DNA of 34,587 nt from Deltaproteobacteria bacterium (GCA_021780225.1 JAJXZF010000055.1:1-34587); one strand, 5' to 3'. Shown: positions 27,163 to 34,587, counted from the stretch's first letter. Notes: generated by a model not told the origin, from the sequence alone. Numbers and translations are program-made.

Positions 27163-27195
27163 AAATGTTTCAGCGGTACCGGTGAACGCGGGCGT

Positions 27196-27552
27196 ATGAG
27201 GCAGAGGGATCTCAAGTTTTTCCGCCGATTGCTGGAAAGTCGCAGAAGCGAACTGCTGGAAGAGGCCGGACGCGCCGTCGGCAGCATGAACAGCAAGCCG
27301 GGCGAGGCCTTTGCCGATCCCACGGACCGCGCGACGCTCGAATCGGATCGGGCGCTGCTGCTCAGGATGCGGGATCGGGAGCGCAAGCTGTTGACCAAGA
27401 TCAATGAAGCTTTCGCAAGAATCGACAGCGGGGTTTATGGGCGCTGCGAGGAATGCGGCGAGGAAATCGGGATCGAACGCCTGAAGGCGCGGCCGGTGAC
27501 CACGCTCTGCATCGCTTGCAAATCCGATCAGGAAGCGCGCGAACGGGCCTGA
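27196..27552 (+). CDS. DksA/TraR-family zinc-finger transcription factor
   Basis: A 118-residue DksA-type protein, which binds the RNA polymerase secondary channel and works with ppGpp. An N-terminal helical hairpin (FRRLLESRRSELLEEAGRAV) has the coiled-coil tip motif D-x-x-D-x-A at D41-P-T-D44-R-A46, needed for DksA activity. The four-cysteine zinc finger is C84/C87 and C105/C108, in GRCEECGEEIGIERL and TTLCIACKSDQE. Length is shorter than E. coli DksA (151) but usual for homologues in other phyla. It is upstream of galU, separated by a hairpin (27569-27587). I call it DksA-like because several paralogues may exist. Confidence 0.92.
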   Translation: MRQRDLKFFRRLLESRRSELLEEAGRAVGSMNSKPGEAFADPTDRATLESDRALLLRMRDRERKLLTKINEAFARIDSGVYGRCEECGEEIGIERLKARPVTTLCIACKSDQEARERA

Positions 27553-27568
27553 GAACCGGTTCGCATCA

Positions 27569-27587
27569 CGCCGGCCTTCCGCCGGCG
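27569..27587 (+). terminator. GC-rich hairpin between the DksA-like gene and galU
   Basis: CGCCGG (27569-27574) and CCGGCG (27582-27587) form a 6-bp stem around a seven-base loop, 17 bases after the DksA-like stop codon. There is no U-tract, so it would be a weak attenuator or a transcript-stabilising structure rather than a strong terminator. Confidence 0.3.
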
Positions 27588-27601
27588 CCAAAGTTCAGAA
27601 G

Positions 27602-28468
27602 ATGAAAGTTCGCAAGGCCGTTATCGTCGCCGCCGGGATGGGCACGCGGATGCTGCCGGCGTCCAAGGTGATTCCGAAAGAAATTTTGCCGGTGGTCGAC
27701 AAACCGGCGATTCAGATCGTTGTGGAAGAGGCGGTCGCGTCGGGAATCGGCGAAATCGTGCTGGTGCTGAGTCCGGAACGCACGACGGTGCTCGACCACT
27801 TCCGCTCGGCGCCGGAACTGGAACGCCTGCTGGAGCGGCGCTTGCGCCATGATTTGCTCGAGATCGTCCGCTACACCAACAACCTCGCGCGTTTCCACAC
27901 CGCCCATCAGCACGAACCGCTCGGCCTCGGGCACGCCGTACTGCAGGCGCGCGCGGTGGTCGGCGACGAACCTTTCGCGGTGATTTTGCCCGACGATATT
28001 TTTGACGGCGCGCGGCCCTGTCTGCGCCAATTGCTCGACGTGGCCGAGAGCAGGGATGCGCCGGTGGTCGCGCTGATGCGGGTCGCACAGAGCGAAATAC
28101 CGAAATACGGAATCGTTGCGGTCGAGTCGGCCGGCCCGAGGCTGCATCGGCTTACCGGGATGGTCGAAAAGCCCGCGATTCCCGACGCGCCAAGCGATCT
28201 TGCGATAATGGGCCGTTATGTTCTGACGCCGGACATCTTTCCGTTGCTCGCCGAAGGCAAACCGGGCGCCGGGGGCGAGATTCAACTTACCGACGGGTTG
28301 ATGGCGCTGTCGAAACGGCGCCCGCTCTATGGCTGCGAATTCGAGGGAGTTCGTTACGATCTCGGCGATCGGCTGGGCTTTCTTGAGGCGCAAATCGGGT
28401 TCGGCTTGAAACGTCCGGAACTGGCTGATAGATTGCGCGCCTATCTGAAAACGGTGCTATCCTCTTAA
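27602..28468 (+). CDS. galU: UTP-glucose-1-phosphate uridylyltransferase
   Basis: A 288-residue nucleotidyltransferase making UDP-glucose from UTP and glucose-1-phosphate for LPS, exopolysaccharide and other sugars. The N-terminal nucleotide-binding segment AVIVAAGMGTRMLPASKVIP with KEILPVVDKPAIQIVVEEAV is diagnostic, as are PLGLGHAVLQAR, VILPDDIFDG and the C-terminal GAGGEIQLTDGLMALSKRRP. Length is normal. The start follows a weak CAGAAG. It is likely co-transcribed with the DksA-like gene, though the hairpin in between may reduce read-through. tRNA-Ala follows 15 bases after its stop. Confidence 0.96.
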   Translation: MKVRKAVIVAAGMGTRMLPASKVIPKEILPVVDKPAIQIVVEEAVASGIGEIVLVLSPERTTVLDHFRSAPELERLLERRLRHDLLEIVRYTNNLARFHTAHQHEPLGLGHAVLQARAVVGDEPFAVILPDDIFDGARPCLRQLLDVAESRDAPVVALMRVAQSEIPKYGIVAVESAGPRLHRLTGMVEKPAIPDAPSDLAIMGRYVLTPDIFPLLAEGKPGAGGEIQLTDGLMALSKRRPLYGCEFEGVRYDLGDRLGFLEAQIGFGLKRPELADRLRAYLKTVLSS

Positions 28469-28483
28469 GGAACTTCAGGCGGT

Positions 28484-28559
28484 GGGGCAGTAGCTCAGCT
28501 GGGAGAGCACTACGTTCGCAACGTAGGGGTCGAGGGTTCAAATCCCTTCTGCTCCACCA
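28484..28559 (+). tRNA. tRNA-Ala, anticodon CGC
   Basis: A 76-base cloverleaf with an encoded CCA end. The acceptor stem GGGGCAG/CTGCTCC pairs fully with the wobble G3-U70, the identity element of tRNA-Ala. The D-stem is GCTC/GAGC, the anticodon stem CTACG/CGTAG, and the loop TTCGCAA, placing anticodon CGC at 28517-28519, which reads GCG. The T arm is GAGGG TTCAAAT CCCTT with one G-T pair. Its right side marks the boundary to the accessory RHS region. Confidence 0.97.
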
Positions 28560-28637
28560 AACAATTTCGCCGATCTAGGACATTGCGGAGCGTCGCGAAA
28601 AATCCGCGCGGCGTCGCGCGATTTCCGCGCGTCCGCT

Positions 28638-29100
28638 TCCTGGGATGCGCGGAATCAGCTCGCCGGCATCACGGGCGGCCCCGCGGGTACCTTCACCGGC
28701 GCCTATGACGCGCGGATGCGCCGGTATCAACAGGTCACCGGTTTCAACGGTACAACCACTTATCTGCACGATCGGCAGGATGTCGCGCAGTCAACGAACG
28801 TGCTGGGCGCTTCGTCCACCATCAACAACTATCTCACTGTACCCGGGTCCGGCGAGGTGCTGGCGTTCGATACCCTGACGCGCTACTACGACCCGGCGTT
28901 CGGGCGATTTTTGTCGGCGGACGCCGGTCTGCCGGCGAATCCATTCGCCTATGCCGGCGACGATCCGGCGAATGCGGTCGATCCGAGCGGTTTGAGTCCG
29001 GAGTTGGTCGCGGGCGAGACCGGTTCGAGTCCGCCGCCCGACGGCCCGGCCCGGCGGGCGGGCGGCGTCGAGTTGGCGCAATCGGATTCAGGAGCGTCGG
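28638..29100 (+). pseudogene. RHS-repeat protein fragment 1 (core region with internal deletion)
   Basis: Translation in one frame gives RHS text without a start codon: SWDARNQLAGITGG and YDARMRRYQQVTGFNG, then TTTYLHDRQDVAQS, NNYLTVPGSGEVLAF, and abruptly RYYDPAFGRFLSADAG, NPFAYAGDDPANAVDPSGL. In complete RHS proteins a stretch of dozens of residues lies between the VLA and RYYDP parts; here it is missing, so the core is internally deleted. Upstream of 28638, back to the tRNA, nothing similar is seen. The frame then shifts (about 29095) into the toxin-like frame starting at 29102. This is a remnant of a polymorphic-toxin RHS gene. Confidence 0.83.
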
Positions 29101-29101
29101 G

Positions 29102-29659
29102 ATGCCCGAAGGCGACTGCTCGATCGATCTCAATCTCTCCGACAACAACGGCGGCGGATGGCTTGGCGCCCTCATCAACTTCTTTTCAAGCCTGTTCGGC
29201 GGCGGCGGAAGCGGACCGAAGATCGTTCCCGCCGGCTATCGCCGCATCGCCCACTATCCGGCGATGCAATTCATCTCGGATTCGCCGGCGGACATCCAGC
29301 AATTCACGCCCGACATGAAAGAGAAGTCGCACGCCATCGAGATCATCGCCGCGGGTGTGAGTCGGCAGATGGGCCGTCTCATCTTTGCGCAGATGGAGGA
29401 CGATGAGGATCCTGAAGAAGAGGCTGTCGCCGAAGCAGAGTTTTTCCAAAGCGCCTTCGCTGGTCGTCCCACATTTTCTCCAACTGGGGGCGTCTGGTTG
29501 CGCTATGATGGAGGCGAATTTTTTCTACCCGGTGGCATTGAAGGCAAGCCCTCAGATAACGGGAAAGGGTTGATATTCGATTTAGGCGATAACATGTCTG
29601 TCAGAATTCAAGGACCGAAGACCGAAGGAAAGTACAAATATCCAACTGGCTATTTTTGA
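29102..29659 (+). CDS. RHS C-terminal toxin-like tip, with in-frame TGA
   Basis: A 185-residue reading of the variable tip after the RHS core. It starts MPEGDCSIDLNLSDNNGGGW, has a short hydrophobic glycine-rich segment (LGALINFFSSLFGGGGSG), and ends GLIFDLGDNMSVRIQGPKTE and YKYPTGYF before TGA at 29657. Continuing past this TGA in the same frame gives 27 more codons, VYRGPQPIDLSTDEPGSDED then THYGLIR, ending at 29743. The G/RxPIDL..DxPGSDxxTHY pattern is what many RHS tips end in, so the TGA is probably a premature stop (for example from a TGG Trp codon). The toxin activity is unknown. Base composition becomes A/T-rich along the frame, as in shuffled toxin tips. Its state as toxin, decayed or not, is inference. 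Confidence 0.6.
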   Translation: MPEGDCSIDLNLSDNNGGGWLGALINFFSSLFGGGGSGPKIVPAGYRRIAHYPAMQFISDSPADIQQFTPDMKEKSHAIEIIAAGVSRQMGRLIFAQMEDDEDPEEEAVAEAEFFQSAFAGRPTFSPTGGVWLRYDGGEFFLPGGIEGKPSDNGKGLIFDLGDNMSVRIQGPKTEGKYKYPTGYF

Positions 29660-29757
29660 GTGTATAGAGGGCCTCAACCAATTGATTTGAGCACAGATGA
29701 GCCAGGGTCTGACGAAGACACCCATTATGGATTAATTCGTTGACAACGGTGACAGCT

Positions 29758-30123
29758 ATGAGCCGACTAACTGAAGGATTGAGCGAACACTTAAGAGCCG
29801 TGATGGGAACTGGTAATCTGATACAGATTCAGTTTAGTCTTTATCAGGTAATTTTGGTGTTTAAGAAAATGCACATGGAAGTGTTCCAAAATTGCGAGAT
29901 ACATTGTCCCACCAAAGAGATATGGAAGTGGAATGCAGAGCGGATCAGCGACATGAGCGGCTTCGCTAGGCTTCTGAATTCGCGGCTCATTAGTTACGAG
30001 ATCCAGTATCCGGATACGGTCATTTTTCGTTTCTCAAATGGCTGTGAACTTATCCTGAATGACAATCATAGTGGGTTCGAAATATTTGTAATTCATATTG
30101 GCAGTAAAACGATAGTTGTTTAA
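29758..30123 (+). CDS. Probable immunity protein for the RHS tip
   Basis: A 121-residue, A/T-rich gene directly after the RHS tip. Its C-terminal half (YEIQYPDTVIFRFSNGCELI, then NDNHSGFEIFVIHIGSKTIV) alternates strands with a D/N-rich turn, in the style of small immunity-like families such as DUF6188; I cannot confirm the family by eye. ATG 29758 is used; an in-frame TTG at 29740 would overlap the read-through toxin stop (TTGA), the arrangement expected of a toxin-immunity pair. No signal peptide or membrane helix is visible, fitting a cytosolic inhibitor of the tip. Its role is inferred from position, size and composition. Confidence 0.6.
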   Translation: MSRLTEGLSEHLRAVMGTGNLIQIQFSLYQVILVFKKMHMEVFQNCEIHCPTKEIWKWNAERISDMSGFARLLNSRLISYEIQYPDTVIFRFSNGCELILNDNHSGFEIFVIHIGSKTIVV

Positions 30124-30276
30124 TTGAACTGTGGAGAGTGTGCGCGAGCGATCGAATGAAGTAGCGCGCGCATGTTTGTTCATAGCAATGACTCCGACGT
30201 CGATCGGCTCGATATATTGAGAGTTGTGGAGATGCCCTGCGGCCAAACTGCCACTCACAAATCCCGACTTGCTAGA

Positions 30277-30840
30277 GTTGTCCAGATCGACCACCGACCC
30301 CAAAGGCAACGTCAGCTACGACGCTGACGGGCGCATCGTGGGCGAGAGCGGGAGCCTGGCGGCGCTCAATCTGCCGCAATCCGAGGGTCCCAACAGTTAT
30401 TCCAACCTCAACCAGATCACGAGCTGGAACGGTCCAAAGAACGTGGCGACCGCCGATCTCAACGGCAATCTACTGACCGACCCCGTCAGCGGCGCGACTT
30501 ATTCCTGGGATTCGCGCAACCAGCTTGCGTCGATCGACGGCGAGCCGGCGGGATCGTTCAGCGCGGATTACGACGCGCTCACGCGGCGCTATGACCAGAC
30601 CACCGCCTACGGCGGCACGACCACCTATCTGCACGACGGGAAGACGGTGGCGCAGTCGTCGAACGGAGTTGCCACGAGCGGGTGCAATTCGTGCAATACT
30701 TATCTGACCATGCCGGGGACGGGCTCGGTGCTGGCGGCGTCGAATCGTGAACGGCGGGACGACCAGCGTCTATGTGTCGGTCAAGGACTTGACGGGTTCG
30801 ACCCTGGCGCTGGTGAATGCGTCCGGCGGCGTGGCGATAG
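30277..30840 (+). pseudogene. RHS-repeat protein fragment 2 (truncated, frameshifted)
   Basis: RHS-repeat text begins near 30277 with DPKGNVSYDADGRIVGESGS and continues NSYSNLNQITSWNG, ADLNGNLLTDPVSGATYSWD, SRNQLASIDGEPAGSFSADY, TTTYLHDGKTVAQS, YLTMPGTGSVLAAS. At about 30740 the frame shifts by one base into VNGGTTSVYVSVKDLTGSTL and ALVNASGGVAIVS. RHS homology stops there, right beside the stop codon of the opposite-strand aldehyde dehydrogenase (30841). The part equivalent to fragment 1 (SWD..VLA) is clearly diverged in DNA, so this is a different RHS gene, not a copy. The stretch 30124-30276 before it shows no gene. Confidence 0.82.
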
Positions 30841-32424
30841 TCAGCGTTGCTCGGGCAGCAGTGTGTACTCCGGAAAATTCCCGTACAGCCGCTCGTCGCC
30901 TTCGCCGCGGGTGAGGGCGTCAACCAGCAGCCGTCCGCCCACGAACGCCCCCTTCCACGACATCCCGAGTCCGCCGAACGTCTCGTCGCGATCTCCCCGC
31001 GAGCGCATCGTGTTGATGCCGACCTTGAACGATCGCAATTGCACCGCGATTTTTCCCGACAATGCGGGATCGTCGCACGCGATTGACGACACCAGCGATC
31101 CGTTCGACACGTTCATCTCGTGGATCAGTTCTTCGAGCCGATCGACCACCAGAATCGAATCCACCGGGCCAAAAGGCTCCAGATGGTACAACATGCAGGT
31201 CTTGGTGATATTGAGCAGCGATGCCGGCGCGAAGTACGCCGAACGATCCTGGCCCGGGATGAAAAGCGAATCGTCGAACTTCCCCTCGTAGAGCATCACC
31301 GCGCCGCGCTCGTGCGCCTCCTTCACGTCGGAGCGGAGTTCCGCGGCCTTGCCAGGGCTGATGAGCGGGCCGAAGTCGAGGTCGGCGGGTTCGTCAGCGG
31401 GCAGGTTGACGAGCGCCGGATGCCCGTAGCGAAGCGACTTCACCGCGCCAAGATATGCGTCGAGGAACTGCGGAAACAGCCTCCGCTGGACGACGAATCG
31501 CACGTACGCGGTGCATCGCTGCTTGCCGTACTCGAAGCCCTTCTTGATCTGCTTGGTCAGCTCCGGCCAGTTGGAGAATTCCCAGATGCCATACGGATTG
31601 ACGCCTTCCATCTCCAGCATGTAGCGGACCCCGCGATACGACAGGCGCTCGGCGATAGCGCCGCCGGTCTCCTTGCCGCCGACGAACGCGACGCATGCGA
31701 TCGCGGGATCGGAAACCAGCGCCTTGCTCAGATCACCTCCGGGTCCGCTGACGATCGATACCGGCAGGCCGCATCGCCGCGCGATCGCCGAGCATACCGA
31801 GAGCGCATACAGCCCGCCGTCGGTGGGCGTCTTCATGATCGCCGTGTTTCCCGCCAACACCTGTACGAGAACCGCATGGAACAGCGCCGAGAGCGGGTAG
31901 TTCCACGACGCGATATTCGACACGAGTCCGATCGGCGTGCGGTTTCCAAGCATCGGTTCGATTTTCTCGATGTACCATTCAACGCCCGAGATACAGCGGT
32001 CCACGTCGGCGGCGGCGAGCCGATGCGGTTTGCCGATTTCCCACATCAGGAGATAGATGAGAAGCTCGCGATGCTTCTTTATCCCGGCCAGGCAGTCGGC
32101 GACGCGACGGCGCCGCTCGTCGAGATCGATGCGCGACCACGCCGGATGCTCTTGCGCCTGATACGCAACGGCGCTCTGCGCGACTTCATAGGAGATGAAG
32201 GGCAGATTGCCCAGTTCCGTGCCGTCGTTGGGCGATCTGTACGGCCGATCGTAACCCGCGTCCTGCCATTTGCCGCCGATCAGATTCAGGATGCGTCTCT
32301 GCGAATCGAATGCCTCGGGTATCAGTCCTTGAACCTCGGACAGAAGCTGGCTCCATTGCGCCGCGGCGAGTATCTGAGGGTGAGCGTCGTGACGCGGATC
32401 GACGGTCTTAGCGACGGTTGCCAT
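30841..32424 (-). CDS. Aldehyde dehydrogenase family protein with variant active-site text
   Basis: A 527-residue NAD(P)-dependent aldehyde dehydrogenase-fold protein. Catalytic residues are recognisable: N175 in SNIASWNYPL, K198 in GNTAIMKTP, general base E271 in MLEMEGVNPYG and nucleophile C304 in YGKQRCTAYVRF, with normal spacing between the last two. The usual LELGGK and GQxC texts are altered to LEMEGV and GKQRC, which sets it apart from the common families. A long N-terminal part precedes the Rossmann domain (about residues 1-45 are unusual), and FGGLGMSWKGAFVGG is near the C-terminus. Substrate is unknown. It ends against RHS fragment 2 and starts 262 bases from the nitroreductase; a TTG/ATG choice is not an issue, as ATG 32424 fits. 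Confidence 0.9.
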   Translation of the reverse strand: MATVAKTVDPRHDAHPQILAAAQWSQLLSEVQGLIPEAFDSQRRILNLIGGKWQDAGYDRPYRSPNDGTELGNLPFISYEVAQSAVAYQAQEHPAWSRIDLDERRRRVADCLAGIKKHRELLIYLLMWEIGKPHRLAAADVDRCISGVEWYIEKIEPMLGNRTPIGLVSNIASWNYPLSALFHAVLVQVLAGNTAIMKTPTDGGLYALSVCSAIARRCGLPVSIVSGPGGDLSKALVSDPAIACVAFVGGKETGGAIAERLSYRGVRYMLEMEGVNPYGIWEFSNWPELTKQIKKGFEYGKQRCTAYVRFVVQRRLFPQFLDAYLGAVKSLRYGHPALVNLPADEPADLDFGPLISPGKAAELRSDVKEAHERGAVMLYEGKFDDSLFIPGQDRSAYFAPASLLNITKTCMLYHLEPFGPVDSILVVDRLEELIHEMNVSNGSLVSSIACDDPALSGKIAVQLRSFKVGINTMRSRGDRDETFGGLGMSWKGAFVGGRLLVDALTRGEGDERLYGNFPEYTLLPEQR

Positions 32425-32686
32425 GGCTTGCCTCCCGCAAGGACGACTTCGATGTAGATGTCGCGGACTGGAGATGAGAACGGCTCAAAACCTGTTTATT
32501 CATTCACAACAGTAACTGGTACTGTGCTCCACTCTGAAGCGCGATTACTTTTGGGTCTCCACCCTTCGAGACGCGCCTCCCAACAAGCGCAATTCGGCGG
32601 AGTCCGTTGTCAACGCCGATTTAATTCTGCCCGTACTTTGACACTTTGTCGATGAAGTAAAATTGCCCCGCCCTTATCACGGTCTA

Positions 32687-33352
32687 TCAGGTACAGCGGG
32701 AGGAGAACGGCCCATCTCGAAGCGAATTTGGCTGGCGCGGCGCTTCTATCGGTCGCTCGCTCCACTTCTCCCAGTGAATTACCTCCGAGATCGGCTTCCG
32801 CGTAACCTTGACGAAATCCTTCTGCGGCCAGCCAATCGGAATCATCACGCCGAATTTTATCTCTTTTGGAATTCCCAGCAGGTCGCGGAGCTCGCTTTCC
32901 ATGAACATGTGAAAGGTGGTGAAGGTCGTGCCCAAACCGAGCGCGCGAGCGGCGACGATCAGGTTCTGAGCCGCCGGGTAGAGCGCGGACCAGACAAATT
33001 GCTCCATCGGCGCGTTGGGGAGATACGCTACAGGACCACATACGAAGATGATGGCCGGAACTTCATTCAACATTTCCGCCAGATGCATGGCGCCGGCGAT
33101 CATTCGCCTGGTAACCTTCCCGGTCGTTGGCGCGCCCACGCCCATCGTCTTGAATCGCGGCGCGAGTAGATCGCGGATTTTTTGTTTTGTTTCAGGATTG
33201 CGTACAACTATGAAGTCCCACGCCTGGCTGTTGCCCGGACTCGATGCGCGAGTGGCGGCGTAGATTGCACGCTCAATAAGGTCCTGCGGCACCGGATCGG
33301 GCTTCAAGTAACGCGCCGCACTACACGTTTCCATCGCCTCGATGACATCCAT
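32687..33352 (-). CDS. Nitroreductase family protein (FMN-dependent oxidoreductase)
   Basis: A 221-residue nitroreductase-fold protein (PF00881). Family text includes CSAARYLKPDPVPQDLIERA (FMN-phosphate contacts normally R-S-x-R), ATRASSPGNSQAWDFIVV, ALYPAAQNLIVAARALGLGT with TTFHMF, and IPIGWPQKDFVKVTRKPISE near the C-terminus. Such proteins reduce nitroaromatics, quinones, enals or other acceptors with NAD(P)H; here the typical arginine pair is only partly kept (R14), so the activity is open. Length is normal and the start is ATG 33352. It is upstream of the aldehyde dehydrogenase on the same strand, 262 bases away; that gap shows no gene, with only an unrecognised A/T-richer segment at 32590-32670. 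Confidence 0.9.
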   Translation of the reverse strand: MDVIEAMETCSAARYLKPDPVPQDLIERAIYAATRASSPGNSQAWDFIVVRNPETKQKIRDLLAPRFKTMGVGAPTTGKVTRRMIAGAMHLAEMLNEVPAIIFVCGPVAYLPNAPMEQFVWSALYPAAQNLIVAARALGLGTTFTTFHMFMESELRDLLGIPKEIKFGVMIPIGWPQKDFVKVTRKPISEVIHWEKWSERPIEAPRQPNSLRDGPFSSRCT

Positions 33353-33890
33353 GGTCGTTTCCTATGGCCCGATCCCGGTTGGTGGTCCAACTTTTCAGAG
33401 AGAGTTGGGTGGTTGCAAGAGCAAGATGGCGGCAGGCGCGGGCGGCCGATGGCCGAGCGCGCTATGCGGCCGCACTTGTTGAAAGTGTTGCCGTCGGGCT
33501 TCGATGCTTCAAACAGTTGCCGGCGGCAAGACATTTGACGAGGCGGCAGTTTGCCGCGAAGTTAGAGAATACCGCTGGGTTCCCGTCGCCGGAGGCCAGG
33601 CAGTGCGTTGAGCGGGCAGGATTATGATGGTGATGGGGAAGGCTGGACGGACAGGCGTATGCAAGGACGCTGAAAACGAGGCCGGTTTCGCCGCGCTGGC
33701 GTTATAGGAAGGCCGACGCGGACTGACCGCTTGCCTCCTCGTGCTGAAAGCTCCCCTCCGCATCTTCAGCTTTCAATGTGCCGGGCGTTAACACAATGCC
33801 GCCGCAGAATCCAAAATGGCAATTTCGGTTTAGAAGCAGGTTTCGCCTATTGCCGCTCATTATTCTCGCACGTGCTGTGTCATTGCAAAG
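33353..33890. other. Gene-free stretch, possibly decayed mobile DNA
   Basis: These 538 bases lack a frame I can support as a gene. An inverted repeat TGAAAGCT/AGCTTTCA (33745-33752 and 33768-33775, loop 15) is present. The segment 33740-33880 has uneven composition, and its minus-strand reading (HFGFCGGIVLTPGTLKAEDA) reminds me of text seen beside insertion sequences, but I cannot confirm that. I see no intact element. Confidence 0.35.
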
Positions 33891-34463
33891 TTGCATTATT
33901 CTTGTTTATTCCGAAGACGGACCTCGTATGAAACGCGACGGGGTCGTAAGGCGGACGCCGCTGAACGCAAGTTGCTCTTGTGGCTGCTGGAGCCACTGCA
34001 GGATGTGCGCAGCGCCGTCGAGGTTGGTTGCGGAACGGGCCATTTCGCCGCGTTCCTGGCGCAAAACGGAATTTCAACGATCAGTCTTGATCGTGCGCCT
34101 GCAATGTTGATGGAGGCGCGGCGGCTATTCCCGTCGCTGCCGGTGGTCATGGGCGATGCGCATCGCTTGCTATTTAAGACCAACTCAGCGGATCTGGCTG
34201 TGTTTGTTGCAACGCTTGAGTTTCTGGAAGACCCACTGCTGGCGTTGCGCGCGGCAGTGCGCATTGCGCGTCGAGCCGCGGTCGCAATTGCGCTCAACCG
34301 GCGCAGCCTCGGCGGACTGTCGCGCCGATGGGGGCCGCAATCGCGCGGCGCGTTGCTCAGACATGCGCGCGACTATTCGACAGCGGAATTGCGGGCCGTC
34401 CTGGTTCAAGCCGCCGGGTCGCGCCTTGACGCTATAGCCTCCGCGAGCTCGCTATTTCCTTAG
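33891..34463 (+). pseudogene. Class I SAM-dependent methyltransferase fragment
   Basis: A methyltransferase core: SAM-binding motif I AVEVGCGTGHFAAFLAQNG, motif II SLDRAPAMLMEARRLFPSLP and VVMGDAHRLLF, with ADLAVFVATLEFLEDPLLAL as motif IV. The N-terminal YETRRGRKADAAERKLL corresponds to the middle of the usual Y-D-x-W-x-x-T-x-x-G-R start, yet no in-frame ATG lies before the core (only TTG 33891, without a ribosome-binding site) and the expected ~15 residues are missing. At the other end the text stops at ASASSLFP, where homologues go on, and the stop TAG (34461-34463) coincides with the left end of the insertion sequence. I therefore read it as broken on both sides. Confidence 0.68.
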
Positions 34464-34587
34464 AACCTATCTCATAAATGGTTTGGCTGGTATTTTTCCT
34501 GGGTGAGGTTGAGGTGGTGGAGGTGGAGATGAGTGAAGGATTTGAGCGACGAACAATGGCGGGCGATTGCGCCGCTGATTCCGAAGC
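34464..34587 (+). mobile_element. Left part of an IS5-type insertion sequence, running off the window
   Basis: The element seems to begin around AGAACCTATCTCATAAATGG (34462-34481), which looks like a terminal repeat, followed by a G-rich leader and a transposase start. The right end lies outside the window, so neither the inverted repeat nor the target duplication can be checked. It interrupts the 3' end of the methyltransferase fragment. Confidence 0.55.
34533..34587 (+). CDS. IS5-family transposase, N-terminal start only
   Basis: GTG 34533 begins KDLSDEQWRAIAPLIPK, the N-terminal signature of IS5-like transposases (LxDEQWxxIxPLxPxP, PF13340 region), and the frame is still open at the window edge. 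A GGAGG at 34519-34523 lies nine bases upstream. Only 18 residues are visible, so subgroup and integrity cannot be judged. Confidence 0.72.
   Translation, partial: MKDLSDEQWRAIAPLIPK

Noticed and set aside
30034-30309. Minus-strand open frame of about 91 codons across the immunity gene and the following gap
   Set aside because: It overlaps the better-supported plus-strand immunity gene, has mixed composition across its length, and shows no recognisable domain.
28484-32560. Attachment-site duplication of the tRNA-Ala 3' end around the island
   Set aside because: Only an eight-base match (TGCTCCAC near 32524) was found downstream, which is expected by chance.
33509-33763. Minus-strand 84-codon frame between the nitroreductase and methyltransferase fragment
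   Set aside because: Low-complexity Ser/Ala/Pro text, no ribosome-binding site and no recognisable domain.

Overview
This is a high-GC, gene-dense bacterial window. The genes point to a Gram-negative rod-shaped cell: a complete mreB-mreC-mreD-mrdA-rodA elongation cluster, a PpiD/SurA-type periplasmic folding factor, a PagL-like outer-membrane protein, a lipoprotein and AmtB. CoA-transferase, acyl-CoA dehydrogenase, amidohydrolase, nitroreductase and aldehyde dehydrogenase genes suggest a versatile soil or groundwater heterotroph. An uncultured deltaproteobacterial or Binatota-like lineage is my guess from gene content only, with no phylogenetic marker tested.

Layout. 1-5.3 kb: a CaiB/BaiF CoA-transferase converges on a two-gene operon of amidohydrolases; divergent from these lies an HtrA-like protein with a PDZ domain that has lost all three catalytic residues. 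5.3-10.1 kb: a minus-strand operon of a YfcE-like phosphoesterase, glycyl-tRNA synthetase (TTG start under a perfect Shine-Dalgarno) and pyruvate phosphate dikinase. 10.3-14.7 kb: a small lipoprotein, a YkgJ-type cysteine-cluster protein, an acyl-CoA dehydrogenase, a non-coding stretch with two REP-like palindromes, the ammonium channel and a small unknown gene. 14.8-20.3 kb: the cell-shape operon on the minus strand. 20.5-24.4 kb: PpiD-like isomerase, a serine esterase, a PagL-like protein and an unknown small protein. 24.4-27.1 kb: an AT-richer Abi_C gene downstream of queE and larC. 27.2-28.6 kb: a DksA-type regulator, galU and tRNA-Ala(CGC).

From the tRNA onward the window looks accessory. 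Two different broken RHS gene fragments flank an AT-rich toxin-like tip and a probable immunity gene. These are followed by an aldehyde dehydrogenase, a nitroreductase, a methyltransferase fragment damaged at both ends, and the left part of an IS5-type insertion sequence that runs off the window.

The most notable items are the triad-less HtrA homologue, the decaying RHS toxin/immunity island beside tRNA-Ala, the Abi_C defence-type gene, and a perfect hairpin next to the mreB ribosome-binding site. I did not find a clearly new multi-gene system, a CRISPR array or a prophage.
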